Source of the DNA: Microcebus murinus
Lineage: Eukaryota; Chordata; Mammalia; Primates; Cheirogaleidae
Assembly: GCF_040939455.1 (NCBI RefSeq)
Contig: NC_134110.1
Location: 100,345,001 to 100,409,000, forward strand
Direction of reading: 5' to 3'
Length of the DNA stretch: 64,000 nt
Shown: piece by piece, positions 11,435 to 26,110 of the stretch
Layout: each line of letters begins with the position of its first letter
Numbering within the stretch: position 1 is the first letter of the stretch
Notes under the pieces: model-generated
The model's input: the letters and a program-made list of their open reading frames with translations, nothing else
Databases searched by the model: none
Told to the model about the DNA's origin: nothing
Position numbers and translations under genes: made by a program

Positions 11435-12829
11435 GCCAATTGTGGAATATTTTAGTAGAAATGCAGTTGTAATTCTAGCTAACCCAAAACATAAAAGGAT
11501 GACAATGAATAGAGAATATGAAAGCAATACAATTATATTCTATAATAAATATACATTGCAAAATTTACTCAATAGCCATCACATAGTTGGAATTATAATT
11601 TGGGGCTCTGAAAAGATTATAAATTAGGAGTGCTGTGAATATAAGCAGAATAAGAACAATAGAGTGCCTTAGCCCCCTAGGTATTACACATAATGCAAGA
11701 TGATGTGATTTGTTATATAATCTTTATTTTTAAGATAATCACATAAACAATTCATTTTCAAAGTTGATATTACTATTTACACAAAACATAGGGTATTAAA
11801 AATGAGGTGTATTCACTCTGTATTCACAAACCCCAAGTTCATTTGATCATCATCTGTCAATCTGCCCAAGAATATTTATTTGAGTAACCAGTTTACAAGA
11901 TATTTTGTTTCCTTTTTTTAGGCATCTTAAAATAGTCCTCTTACTCAGCAAACTGCAGTTACCCTGAAGTAGGATCTCTCTATTTATTTTTTCTCCTTGT
12001 GAGGAGCACATAAATTCCTATGTTCTTACCTAAATTTAATTTTTAATCCTGATTTGTTACCACACGTATGTCCACTAATGTAATATTTTGTATGTGAGAA
12101 AGGGTACAGCCTAAGCACGGTGGTAAAGGAACAAAGGCTTGGGGGACCAGATGGCTTGGGTTTCTTACTATGCCAGCCTTAACGTTTCCTCACCTGCAAA
12201 GTGAGGAAAACATGCCCACCTCACGATTGTTGTGAAGATTAACAGAGTTTCAAATACTTAGATCAGGCCCTGATTTATAGTAGGTAACACTTAAATGCTA
12301 ATTTTTATTTATAGAAACTCATTAAAAACACCCATGGGCTTATATCAGTAGGAAACAGATTTGTTAGTGTTGGTTTAAAACTATCATACCAGGGCGGAAG
12401 TAACTTAAAACTCATTTAAAGTTCAAGTATTTTTCCTGCTTTTAAAATTTGAAGTTAAAGATATAAAAGCACGTTGCATTATTGGTACAGAATATACTAA
12501 AAACGTGGAGGGCTTCACGTTTTTATCTCTAATCTGATAAATACAGTGAGTATATGTCATCCCTAAACAAAGGCAAAGAAGGAAATGTGATAACAGGGTG
12601 GGCGCCCCATGGAAATATAAAGGAAACAAAGGAGAGGAAGCAGGACTGCGCCTCAGCCTGTGTCGCCGCCTGGGGAGCGGGAACACTCTCAGGTTCTCGG
12701 CGGAAAGGCTTCTACGTTTTCTGCCCTTTCACTGGCAGCATGACTGTGAAAATACTTCAGTACCAGGCAAACAGCAAATTCATCATAAGATGTGGCAAAA
12801 GACACCAGAATAGCTCGTTTAATCCGACT
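11435..12829. other. Unassigned sequence left of CpG island
   Basis: About 1.4 kb with no recognised gene or young repeat. AT-rich up to about 12550, then GC content rises toward the island. Open frames at 12423-12686 and 12554-13213 have no recognisable domain. Confidence 0.45.
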
Positions 12830-13390
12830 GTAATCAAGCAGCCGGAGGCCCCGGGTCGCGGGAGGCTGGCGCGCACGGGGAGAGCGGCGGCCGGGGGCGC
12901 ACGGGGTCGGGGACGCCGGGGCGGCGGAGGGGTTCTTCCTTCCCGGGGCCGGAGTCGCTGCGAGACCCGGCCCGCCGCCGCCGGCCTGCGCGCGCCCGGC
13001 TCCCCGAGGCCCCGTCGCCCGGAGTCCGTGAGCGTCTCGCGCACCGGCGCGGCCGCCCGACGCACGCGGACGGCGCCGTCTTCCCGCAGCGACGAGCCGA
13101 GGCGCGTCCCGCTTGCCCTCCTGCGTACACAGCAACCTTTCACTTCAGTTCGCAGCCATCACATCCTCCCTCGGAAGACATTTTTAAAAGGCCACGAAAC
13201 GCCACAGGCGTAACAACGACGCACGGAGCCCGGCCGATGACGGCCGCGTTGCGCGGCGGCGAGTGCGCTTGCGCGCGGCGCCGCCGTGCCCGAGTCTGGG
13301 CCGCGCCGAGCTCCGGCCCCGGCTCCGGCCGGCGTCAGTGCGGGCGTCGGAAGGCTGCAGCCCTGGGAGCGCTGTACCAGTCGCAACCAT
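12830..13390. promoter_or_regulatory. CpG island of unknown gene
   Basis: About 560 bases of very high GC with dense CpG, between AT-rich flanks and about 3.2 kb upstream of MOS. CpGs survive in number, which implies low germline methylation and usually an active promoter. An NRF1-like TGCGCTTGCGCG lies at 13264-13275. No coding gene starts here that I recognise. It may be a distal or alternative MOS start, a noncoding transcript promoter, or an orphan island. Overlapping open frames on both strands here are composition artefacts. Confidence 0.7.
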
Positions 13391-14129
13391 GGGTTGAGTC
13401 GGACTAAAAAGATGGAGATGAATAAGTACGCTTTACTAAAAATTCCAACACAAAGGTTATGGAGTCAAACGTGAAAAGCGTATCATTATTATTCTTTGAC
13501 GTAAGTGGGCTTTTACTATTATATTATTCTGAAATTTGAATTTTATACCAGCAATATAACACCGACTCGTTTCATATCAGAAAAGTACGTAAACAGCCAG
13601 TATAGTTTTTCCATGGTCAGCACAGCATGATGGGGCTGCGGGTGCAGGGAGCACATCCCGGGTACCCTAAGCTCACTGCCCGCGTCTTCTGTCATTCTCG
13701 GAGGTTGGGTGCTTCCGTATGGCCTGGTCACTCGGATTCTGTATTTTGACTCCTAAGATACATGATATATTTTTATTTCTTTTCTAAATACCTTTTAACG
13801 TGACAAGATTTTAAGACATGCAAACGTATTTCAAAGTGGCTTTAGAGACCTTTGAGTTTAATGGTATCTCGCAATTTTCTCATATTATTAAGACCATAAA
13901 GTGCTCAGAGATATTTGAAATTTTATCTGCTTGAATGAAATTTGGCTGTCTTGAATGACTTTGTCCAACTTATGGTCTATTGACATCCTCCCTTAAGCCA
14001 GAAAACGCTTTCTATCCATGTATTTAATATTTACTAATTTTTTTACTTTTCATTGATAAAGCAAGTGAGTCAAAATAATAGTATGTTTGGATAAAGGATT
14101 CAAAAGTAATAGCTATTCAATTTACTATC
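13391..14129. other. Sequence right of CpG island, possible splice donor
   Basis: The GC content drops sharply after about 13400. On the plus strand GAC then GTAAGTGGGC at 13498-13510 forms a good donor-like site about 100 bases past the island. The same bases contain TGACGTAA, a CREB/ATF-type motif, so the match has two readings. The rest, to 14129, is AT-rich and unassigned. Confidence 0.35.
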
Positions 14130-14475
14130 TTTTTTTTTTTTTTTTTTTTTTTTTTGAGACAGAGTCTCGCTTTGTTGCCCAGGCTAGAGTGAGTGCCGTG
14201 GCGTCAGCCTAGCTCACAGCAACCTCAAACTCCTGGGCTCAAGCGATCCTCCTGCCTCAGCCTCCCGAGTAGCTGGGACTACAGGCATGCGCAACCATGC
14301 CCGGCTAATTTTTTTATATATATATATTAGTTGGTCAATTAACTTCTTTCTGTTTATAGTAGAGACGGGGTCTTGCTCTTGCTCAGGCTGGTTTTGAACT
14401 CCTGACCTTGAGCAATCCAGCCGTCTCGGCCTCCCAGAGTGCTAGGATCATAGGCGTGAGCCACCTTGCCTGGCC
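14130..14475 (-). repeat. Alu SINE, strepsirrhine type
   Basis: Antisense full dimer with a long T tract at left and the linker variant present. Diverged copies of TTCAATTTACTATCTT flank it as target-site duplication. Confidence 0.93.
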
Positions 14476-14626
14476 TCAATTCACCATCTTTATCCAACTA
14501 TATGCAAATATTTCTCCTATATATTATGATGGACTCATGGCCTCTCATAGATTCAGTGTGATTTGATCAACTGCAATAATAATTATATTTTATTGCTCAA
14601 ATTGACACAATTTGGCCAATGGGGGG

Positions 14627-14756
14627 CCCTGGCTAATTAAAATTTTTTTTTGTAGAGACAAGGCTCTCACTAGGTTGCCCAGGCTGGTGTCAAACTCCTG
14701 GCCTCAAGTGATCCTCCCAAAGTGCTGGGATTACAGGCATGAGCCACAGCACCTGG
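14627..14756 (-). repeat. Partial Alu arm
   Basis: About 130 bases of antisense Alu (TGGCTAATT through GTGCTGGGATTACAGGCATGAGCC), one arm only, old and truncated. Confidence 0.8.
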
Positions 14757-17434
14757 ATTCTTACTGATATTTCTAATGTGGTTCTGTAATTACAGTTCCC
14801 AATTAAAGCATTTTGATTTTATTAGTTCCTTCTCCTTACCTTATACTTAAAAATCTTGATTCCAAAAAGATTAATCTAATTACTTGTTATCTGATAAAAT
14901 TATTAAATAAAGTTTAAGATTTCTTTGCAGTTATTTTTATCATTATACTATATGCCACTATGTGTAATCAAATTATTTTCCTGTAGAGTCACTCATCATA
15001 ACTCATTCCATGAGGCTTTGTATTCCATGGATCATGTGTGATTATGTTTTCAGTTCTGGGAAGGTATTGGTATAACTAGCTGGCAGTTCTCTTAGGTGGT
15101 AGTTTTCAGACAAGAGATTTTTTCTTTTGTGAGAATCAAACCCTTGAGAATGGTAGAAAAGTATTCTCAGAGTCTACCTTATGAGATAGAGGTGAAGAGC
15201 GAATGAATTTCCTCAGTTCTGTATAAAAATTTCATTAGGCCATCATCTGTTCTGTATGTAATAACCAAGTGCAATATTATGTGCATAAGATTCACACGTA
15301 CAAGTTCTGGATGGACACTCCAATTCTGGCTTCTACTATTCAATTTCTTGTAATATTACAATACACATAATTTCATTAAAATTCAATGTAGTAAATATTA
15401 AGTGGTATCAAACCCTTTAAAATTTTGTATTGTCTTTTTGAGCTTCTTATAATACATAGCATTTTCCTACTGACTTATTATTTTATTATACGAAAGTTTA
15501 CAATGTATAAATCTAAATGATTCTCTAAACTGATTGTAAAATAATAATAATAATAATCCAGACCCCAAATCTTTAATTTTTCTCTCCTTATATGTAATTC
15601 CCTTTGTAAATATATAAAATGTATCTTCTCTATGCCTCTTATTTGACTAATATATATATTTTAAAATACAAATAATCCTTTCTCACCTGGCCTTCTGCAG
15701 TCTAGATTTATTTGAGGAGAGATTTACTCCATTTTTCATCTATTCTAAAACATTCAAATATTCTGCCTTTATTAGATGGAAAATATTCTAATTATTTCTG
15801 GGATATGCCTTCTTAATGGCTTAAGGATTTCAGTGCTAATGCTTTGAGGCTTAATTTTATGCGAGATTAAGAGGCACTTTATAGCAAAGCTCCTGACATC
15901 TCCGGCTGGCATCTTCGGAAGTGGAACATCAGGAAACTTGTTGGAACTCCACAGAAGGTGATTTTAGGTGACTCTGGGGACAGATAAGGGAGAGGAAGCC
16001 AATGATTGGTCTCTGGCTCTTGTTGAGATGGGAGGCTGGGACACGGTCTTAGGGGTCATACTTGACAGGAAATGGAGAGAGAACCTTCTTGAGGGCTTCT
16101 CCCCACTTCTTCTCTAAACACCTTCAATGAGGTTTTGGCCACTTTCTTGGCAACTCATGTCAGAGCCTCAGCTTTTCATACACCATGAGTCAATCTGGCT
16201 GGCATGGTGATTTCCATGGTTCTCCTGTAGACATTTCAGGATATCATAGTTCAGGATCTATAAAGGGGATTCAATTAAAATTCAGGATCATCCCTGGTAT
16301 ACCCTATTGCAGATTTTATGGACCATTTACTATAAATGATCCAGCACAATCTGTGGAAGGCTAGAAATGCCTTCCTGATATTTAGACATGGTGATGCCCA
16401 TGGCTAGTCTGTCTAGTCTAAGGAGGAAGACAGGATATTCAATCTTCCTATTGGATGCTATGAGAAAGATATGAGGATGTGTGAAACTGAGGCTAGACAA
16501 AAATATTTCATTTATGATTCCTACCTGAGATGAGAGGTTTCTGAACTAAATAGAGTTGAGTGTAAACATGGCAACCCAGGCTGTAGAGGGCCCTTGAAGA
16601 GGGCAAGTGCACAGGAAGACAAGAGCTTACCAAAGCAAGCCAGGGGATCACTCTGCAGCCTCCTGAGGTCAGGTTCCCTGCTGCTCTGAATTCTTGTGGA
16701 AATTCTATGCCAAATTCCTGTGGAAATAAAGCTCATGGTTTCAGACTTTAAGACTGCCATGTACTACTAATCTGTGCATGGAAAGAAGAAATAGAGAAGC
16801 AGACACACACCAGAGGCTCCACTCCCAGGCTTCTTAGAATCAAGTTTTGTTTGCTTTTTTAATATTTGTGTGTGTGTGTGTGTGTGTAACAAATATGAGG
16901 GACTTAATTTAACAACTTTAGCAATCCATTTACTGGGCAACCCAGAACATTTCTGGGAATCACTTTGCTCTTTGTGCAGGGGACCCCTGGGAAGAGGGAC
17001 GTGTGTGGGGAGGGACACCAGGGTCATGGGGACGGACTGTGGGTGCTTCTGAGAGGGCTGAGTAGGATCTCCATCAAATGACATCCTTGAGCTTCAACCC
17101 AGGATACCAGAGAGCACTTAGTAGGTATTTCCCCTTTATTCACAGAAACATTTGATTTAGGCTTTTGTATTTATTACAGCACGACAATGTAATTTTTAAT
17201 TATCCATGGAATGAACAGCCAGAGGCTGATTGGGGTTTATATATCCCAATTGTTGTTGACACTTTTTTTCAAAAAAGTGATTTACTAATTACCAAAAAAG
17301 AACAGCTTGGTCCCTTCCACAATTGAGTATAATCCCCTCTGGCCCAGCCCTTGCCCACTGACAATGTCCAATTATATAACCAGATGTTATTAATAACTTC
17401 AGTTCGTATTGGTTCCTGCATTCAGCCCAATGAA

Positions 17435-17478
<44 letters not shown>

Positions 17479-17802
17479 CGGGTGAGAGTTGAGGGTGGGT
17501 AGGTTACACAATAATATGTCCCAGACGGCCCCAGAGGAGATAGCAGACATTCTGTAACTTGTGTCATTTTTCCACGAAAAGGAATAGTTTTGAGTTAGCA
17601 CATTAGCAACATTGTTAGATCCAGGTGAAGTAGGACTGTGACTCTAGCTTTGAACAGCCACTAATGCCAGAAGCAGCAGGGCCAGGGAAACATAGTAGGA
17701 GGCAGGAAATTAATATAAGTCACTATTTCAACTTTGGGTTTTAGGTTGTGTTGTCCCTTGTTCAAGTCTATTTCCTATGTATGTATGTATGTATGTATTT
17801 AT
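14757..17802. other. Unassigned intergenic sequence with microsatellites
   Basis: About 3 kb with no recognised gene. It contains (TG)n at about 16867-16887 and a longer (GT)n at about 17439-17476, plus (TATG)n at about 17777-17799. The block at about 15850-16760 is more GC-balanced and could be an old unrecognised repeat. Small open frames here lack any domain. Confidence 0.5.
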
Positions 17803-18082
17803 GAGATAGGGTTTTGTTCTGTCAACCGGACTAGAGTGCAGTGGTGTCATCATAGCTCACTGCAACCTCAAACTTCCAGGCTCCAGCGATCCTCCAGCCT
17901 CAGCCTCCTGCGTAACTGGGACTATAGGTGTGCACCACCACACCCAGCTAATTTTAAAATTTTTTGTAGAGATGGGGTCTCACTCTTGCTCAGGCTAGTC
18001 TTAAACTCCTGGCCTCAAAGGATCTTCCTGCCTTGGCATCCCAGAACACTAGGATTATAGGTATGAGCCACTGAGCCCAGCC
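17803..18082 (-). repeat. Old Alu SINE
   Basis: Antisense dimer without the strepsirrhine linker, diverged, running from GAGATAGGG to CACTGAGCCCAGCC. TTTCCTATG lies on both sides. The (TATG)n at the left is probably derived from the tail. Confidence 0.85.
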
Positions 18083-19038
18083 TGTTTCCTATGCTTTTAC
18101 CTTACATTTTTTTTTTTTTGGTGTAATTAACTTACACTTTGTCCTCCATGTTTGCATTTTCCCTAATCAATATATTACCAGTGTAATGGGTAATGATAAT
18201 ATTTGGATCTAGTTTAGGCCATCAGTTTAAATTCCATTACACTACATTATGACACAAAAATGAGGAGTGTATATATTAAATTACTATTGATTGCCAGTGG
18301 TGTTAACCGAGAGAGAGATTATATTAGCCTGATTTATAAGAGTTTACAAAAACTGGCAGGAGGTATAATAATCTTACAATATAGAAATAAAGTTAGATAT
18401 AGCATTGATACAGTAGGAATGGCATCGTTCAATTTACTGTAATCCATAGTTATTAGTTAGGGTTGTTAGGTTCCAAGAAGTAGTAGAAGCCAACTTAAAC
18501 TTAAGCAAAGAGAAAAATTTTTGGAAAGATTTTTAGAATCATAGACTCAATGGGAGCCTGAGAACTATGCTCCAAAGTAGGCAAGAACCAAAACACACTT
18601 AGAGAACTAGGAACCAGGAGCCACGGTGACAGTCCCTGCAGAGAGATATGGCCAGGATGCCACCACCGAACTGAATATCCCTCAGCCTTCTTTAGGAAGC
18701 AGCCCACAGGCCAGTTTTGTTTGCTTTCTGACTCCTTGGCTGTACCAGTGTAGAGAAAAATAAGATATGACCCTTTGACCCTCCCTTGTTGGCAGGCAGG
18801 CACCTGGATATGCTATTTCAACCAGACCTTGACGTTTTGGGGAGAAGCAATTTCTCAAATGTAAATCAAGGTGCTGCTATGAAGGACTAGATACTGTGCA
18901 GCCAAAGGCAACGAATGTCCTGTTCCCTCACCAGGAACCTATCTCTGACAAAGATCAGGGCAATAGAAGGGAGTAGGGGTGTAAACTAGCCTTGGGTATC
19001 CAATTCCTGTTTTCAGCTGTGATGACTTTCAGTTCTCT
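18083..19038. other. Unassigned sequence
   Basis: About 950 bases, no recognised gene. The left half is AT-rich; 18460-18840 is balanced and may be an old LTR or DNA-transposon relic that I cannot name. Confidence 0.4.
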
Positions 19039-19044
19039 AGGCGC

Positions 19045-19328
19045 TGTCGCGCCCGCCTCGCCAGCAAGGAAGACACGGCAACTGGAGTTCTTCTGACAGC
19101 GCTTTAATGGGGATTGCTTAACTGGTTACATGCGGAAGACGCCGAGGCGTTCTCGGCGGCTGCTTATAAAGGCAGTAAGTACACGGGGCATGACCTGATT
19201 GGTCAACACAGAACAGGAGAGGAGGCAAGGCTTTGCACATGCGCTGAACATCTGTTTGTCAGACGCACAGTAGGGTGTGACCAGGAAGCGGGCGCCATCT
19301 TGCAATGGCGTTGCCACCGTGCCCCACA
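19045..19328 (-). mobile_element. Betaretrovirus-like (class II, IAP-type) solo LTR
   Basis: 284 bases read on the minus strand from TGTGGGGCACGG to GGGCGCGACA. It is flanked by the 6-base direct repeat AGGCGC (19039-19044 and 19329-19334), the duplication length of class II/ERVK elements. It holds, in order, a YY1-like CAAGATGGCGCC box, CCAATCAG (19202-19195), a TATAA box (about 19170-19164) and ATTAAA (19108-19103), matching compact IAP-like LTRs. The exact duplication and high CpG retention suggest a relatively recent insertion. There is no internal viral region. Confidence 0.88.
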
Positions 19329-19334
19329 AGGCGC

Positions 19335-21039
<1,705 letters not shown>

Positions 21040-21708
21040 CATTAGAAACTATTTAAGCTAGAAGATAATGGAACAATCCTTAAACTGAGAGAGAAAACAA
21101 TAAGCATCACCCTGTTATTCTTTATGTAGCAAATATATTGTTCAAAAATAAAGATGAAACATACTTCTTTAGACAAACAAAAACTGAGAGAATTTGTTGC
21201 TTGCAGACCTGTAATATCAAAAATGTTAAGGGAAGTACATTGTGCAAAAAGAGAAATTATAGGAGGACATATACAAAACAATAAAGAATATTGGAAATGG
21301 TAAAAAATAGGCTAAAGTAAAAGATTTTTATCTTAAAAATTTCTTTAGAAGACTACTGAATGTTCAAAGTAGTATTAGTAATAACGATAATGCATTGTCA
21401 GGTTTAGAACCTATGTAGAACGCATGACAACAATGGCCGAAAGGAGAGGAAGGGACAATGAAAGCCTGTTGTTCTAAGGTTCACATTATAACTAAAGTGA
21501 TATAATATTATATGAAGGTAGATGATAAGTTAAGGATGTATATTGAAACCTTAGAGGAACCACTAAAACAATAAAACCAAGAGGTACAGCTAAAAAGCCA
21601 ATAGTAGAGATTTAATAAAATCCTAAAACTTATTAAATTAATTCAAAAGAAGATGGGAAAAAAGGGAATACCTATATGATAGATAGAAAGGAAATTGTTA
21701 GATGACAT

Positions 21709-22041
21709 TTTTTTTGTTTTTTTTTGTTTTTTTGAGACAGAGTCTCACTCTGTTGCCCAGGCTAGAGTGCTGTGGCGTCAGCCTAGCTCACCGCAACTTC
21801 AAACTCCTGGGTTTAAGCAATCCTCCTGCCTCAGCCTCCCAAGTAGCTGGGACTACAGGCCACCATGCCCAGCTAATTTTTTGTATGTATTTTTAGTTGG
21901 CCAGTTAATTTCTTTCTATTTTTAGTAGAGACGGGGTCTTGCTGTTGCTCAGAGTGGTTTCAAACTCCTGACCTTGAGCAGTCCTCCCACCTCGGCCTCC
22001 CAGAGTGCTAGGATTACATGTGTGAGCCACTGTGTCCGGCC
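21709..22041 (-). repeat. Alu SINE, strepsirrhine type
   Basis: Antisense dimer with the linker variant and near-identical TTAGATGACA/CTAGATGATA flanks. Nested in the old L1. Confidence 0.93.
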
Positions 22042-22294
22042 TAGATGATATGTTTAAACCCAAATCTATCGATAGTCAAATTAAATACAAGTGGCCTAAA
22101 CACTCCAGTTAAAAGACAGAGATCGTTGGACTGGATAAAATGGTAAAACCCCACTCTATGTTGTCTGTAAGAAACATAATTTATGTATAAAGATATATAC
22201 AATATAAAAGTAAAAAGATGGAAAATGAAATACCATTCAAAGACTAATGAAAAGAAAGCTGTAATGGTTATATTAATAGCAAGAAAATGTAGAC

Positions 22295-22635
<341 letters not shown>

Positions 22636-22878
22636 TAAATGTAGACTTTTAAATAGAACTATTAACAAAAATTAATGATACTTCAAAATGGTAAAGGAAT
22701 CAAGAAACATGATAATTTAAATGGGTATGATAGCGCTTCAAAATTAATAAAGCAAAAAAGACAAAATTGAAAGAAATAAGACTATCAATAATTGAAGATA
22801 TCAACAGTCGTCCCTAGTGATTGATGAAACAAGCAGACAAAAAATTATCGAGTATACAGAAAAAGTGAACAACACTCT

Positions 22879-23267
22879 TGTATTAGAGTTCTCCAGAGAA
22901 ACAGAAACAACAGGATCTATCTATCTATTGAGATTTATTTCAAGGAACTGACTCACATGATTGTAGGGGCTTGGCAAGTCCGAGATCTGTATGACAGATT
23001 GACAGGGAAGAGTTGCAGTCCAAGCTCACAAGTAGTCTCCTGGCAAAATTTCTTCTTGGTTGGAGGAAGCCAGGCTTTGTTCTGTTAAGGCCTTCAACTG
23101 ATTGGATAAGGCCCACTCACATTATGAAGAGTAGTCCATGGATTCAAATGTTAATCTCATCTAACACAAAAGTGATAGTTCTCACAGAAGCATCCAGAAT
23201 AATGTTTAGCCAAATATCTGGGCACTATGGCCCAGCCAAGCCAAGACACACAAAGTTTACCATCACA
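22879..23267 (-). mobile_element. Solo LTR, ERVL/MLT2-like
   Basis: 389 bases running on the plus strand from TGTATTAGAGTTCTCCAGAG to CCATCACA. It is flanked by the 5-base direct repeat ACTCT (22874-22878 and 23268-23272), as class III elements make. In its own orientation (minus strand) it starts TGTGATGG. It belongs to the same family as the LTRs at 35.4 and 48.6 kb, the first of which adjoins ERVL internal sequence. It is inserted in the old L1. Confidence 0.85.
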
Positions 23268-23880
23268 ACTCTTAATAAACTTGTCCCCAGAAGTGCCAAA
23301 ATACAAATTTTTATCAAGCATGTATGGAACATTTACCAAGATAAACCATAAAACAAGGTTAAATTTAAAATTATTAATATCAAACAGAGTAAATTTTTAC
23401 ATCACAATAAAGTTAAATTAGAAATCATCAAGAGAAAGCTATCTGGAAGCTCCTTCAATATCTGGAAATTAAACAACATATTTCTAAAGAATCCATGAAT
23501 CCAAGAAGAAATCATAAAGAAAATTTTAAAATATTTTTAACTAAAAAAGAGAAAACTCAATATATCAAAATTTTTGGTATTCAGCTAAAGCTGAACTTAC
23601 AGAAAAGCGTATAGCTTTAAATGTTTATGTTAGGAAAAAAAGAAAGGTCTAAAGTGATTCATCTAAGCTTTCATCTCAACAAACTAGAAACAGAAGTAAA
23701 TAGTGAAGAGATTAGAAATTAATAAAATGGAAGATAACCAACAGAAAAAAAATCAATGAAACAAAAGAACTTTTTAAAAACAAAATTCGCATTTTATTTT
23801 TACATCTGAACTTTATTACCTTTACTATTTTCCCTTTCTTTTCTTTTACATTCTTTGCTTTTTAATGAGTTGTTTGTTTA

Positions 23881-24168
23881 TTTATTTATTTAAGACAGTG
23901 TCTTGCTCTGTTGCCCAGATGTGCAGTGGCATCATCATAGCTCACTGCAACCTTTAACTCCTGGGCTTACCCAATCCTCTTGCTTTAGCCTCCAAAGAAG
24001 CTGAGACTACAGGTACAAGCCATGCCACCTGGCTAATTTTTTTCTATTTTTAGTAGAGGTGGGTCTCACTCTTGCTCAGGTTGGTCTCAAACTCCTGACC
24101 TCAAGCAATCCTCCCACCTCAGCCTCCCAGAGTTCTAGGATTACAGATGTGAACCACTGCGCCCAGAC
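23881..24168 (-). repeat. Old Alu SINE
   Basis: Antisense diverged dimer without the strepsirrhine linker, TTTA-rich tail at left. The L1-like sequence AAAATTCACATTTTAT follows, and a close copy precedes it. Confidence 0.85.
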
Positions 24169-25130
24169 AAAATTCACATTTTATATCTTAATAGATTGAA
24201 ATAAACTAAACAAAATAGATTTTATTCACCAAAAATAACAGGAACATTTTCTGTATTGTTTCTAGATAAACCACGAAACACTTATTTTTGTAGATATTCC
24301 AGGTTTTGCTTATAAATCAAGCCAAGGCAATAGATACAGTCAAGGAAAAATACAGAAGAAAACAGACGAGTCAGTTGTCAGTATCCATGGCCTCTGATTC
24401 TGTCTTAACTATGAAACAGAAGTGTTTAACATATATCTGCTAAAAATCTTATGAAGATGTAGGCTCAAAAAAGGAATGGAAATAGCAACAATCAGGTGTG
24501 GAACAAGAATGGCAGTCTCTTCCATTTGAAGTTTAACTGTAACTAATTCATTTAACTTCAGTTGATAATAACAAAATCTACCTTGAAATCGTTGTTTGGT
24601 GAGCTCACACGCTTCTCTCTCTGGTAATTTCTTTTAACTGTCCATTAAAATATGTTTTATTTTTAAAAAATCAATAAAATTGATAAACCTCAAGCTAGAC
24701 TGATCAAGAAAAATTGAGAGTCAACACAAATTACCAATATTTGGAGTGAATGAGGGCATATCACTAAAGAGCCTAAACAACTTAAAAGGACATTAAGAAA
24801 ATACTATGAACAACTTTATGCTAATATATTTGACAACCTAAGTAAAGTGGCCACATTCCTTTAGGAACAAAACCAAAACTGACTTAAGAAGGAATAGAAA
24901 AATTGAATAGCTCTATATTTACTAAGTAGTTTTATTTGTAATTAGAGATATTCCTATAAAGAATACTGTAAAACCATGTGGATTCACTGGTGAATTATAT
25001 TAAACACTTAAGGAAAATAATAATATCAAACTTATTTATAGTCTTTCAGAAAACAGAGAAGGAGGGTACATTTTTCCAACTCATTTTAGGAGACAGCATC
25101 ATTCTAATATTAAAATCAAACAACAAAGGC

Positions 25131-25180
25131 AGGGAAGAAGAAGAAGGAGGAGGGAGAGGGAGAGGAGGAGGGAGAAAAAG
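25131..25180 (+). repeat. Polypurine GGA/GAA tract
   Basis: About 50 bases made almost only of A and G, rich in AAG, GGA and GAG. Low-complexity sequence able in principle to form triplex DNA. Confidence 0.8.
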
Positions 25181-26110
25181 GTGACCAGAGGGCAATATCT
25201 CTCAGGAACACAAATACAAAATTTTTTAAAGTATTAGGGAATTAAATTTAGCTATATATACAAAAGAGACTATATTGTAATCAAGTGGAGTTTATGCTAG
25301 AAATCCAAGCTTGATTTAACTTTAAAAAGTCAACGAATTAAGACACTAAGTTAATGAATAAAGGACACAAATCATATTATTATTTTAATAAATGCAAAAA
25401 AAGCACGTGACTTTAAACCCACTTAAGATGTCTCAGGAAACCAATAATAAAAGGGAACTTCTCAACCTGATAAAGAGTATTGAATTCTTTCATCCAAAAA
25501 CTGAGAACAAGGCGAGAATATCTGCTTTCAGTCCTTAAGTTAACACAGTACTGAAGGTCCTAGGCAGTTAAAATAAGGCAAGAAAAAGAAAAAGAGGCAT
25601 AGATACTACAAAGAAAGAACCAAAACTTTCTTTATTCTTGTATAAAATAATCACATATATAAAAATCTTACAGAATCTACAAAAAGTCTAGAAACAATAA
25701 ATGAATCTAGCAAGATGGCAGGATACAAGGTCAATATATTAGCAATTAATTTATAGTAGGATGAGAAATCACACAAAGAGGGATTAATTTAACAAAATGT
25801 GTGCAAGATATGCACACTAAAACTACAAAATCTTCTTTAGAGAGATTAAAGGAGACCTAAATAAATGGAGAGATATATCATGTTCATTGATTAGAAGACT
25901 AAATATTAAGATGTCAATCATTGCTAATTTTTTATATAGATTCAATGCAGTACTAATCAAATTCTCAGCAGTTGTTTTCAGGAATTGATCATATGATTTT
26001 AAAAAGTATATATAGAAATGCAAAGGATCTAGAATAGCCAATGTAACTTTGAAAGAGAAGAACAAAATTGGACAATTAACACTATCTGATTTCAAGACTT
26101 ACTATAAAGT

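Noticed and set aside
12554..13390. Open frames of 219, 148 and 128 codons over the CpG island
   Set aside because: Overlapping on both strands, compositionally biased, with no domain. Treated as artefacts of GC content.
15850..16760. GC-balanced block that looked like a possible pseudogene or LTR
   Set aside because: No frame, motif or terminal structure supports a specific identity.
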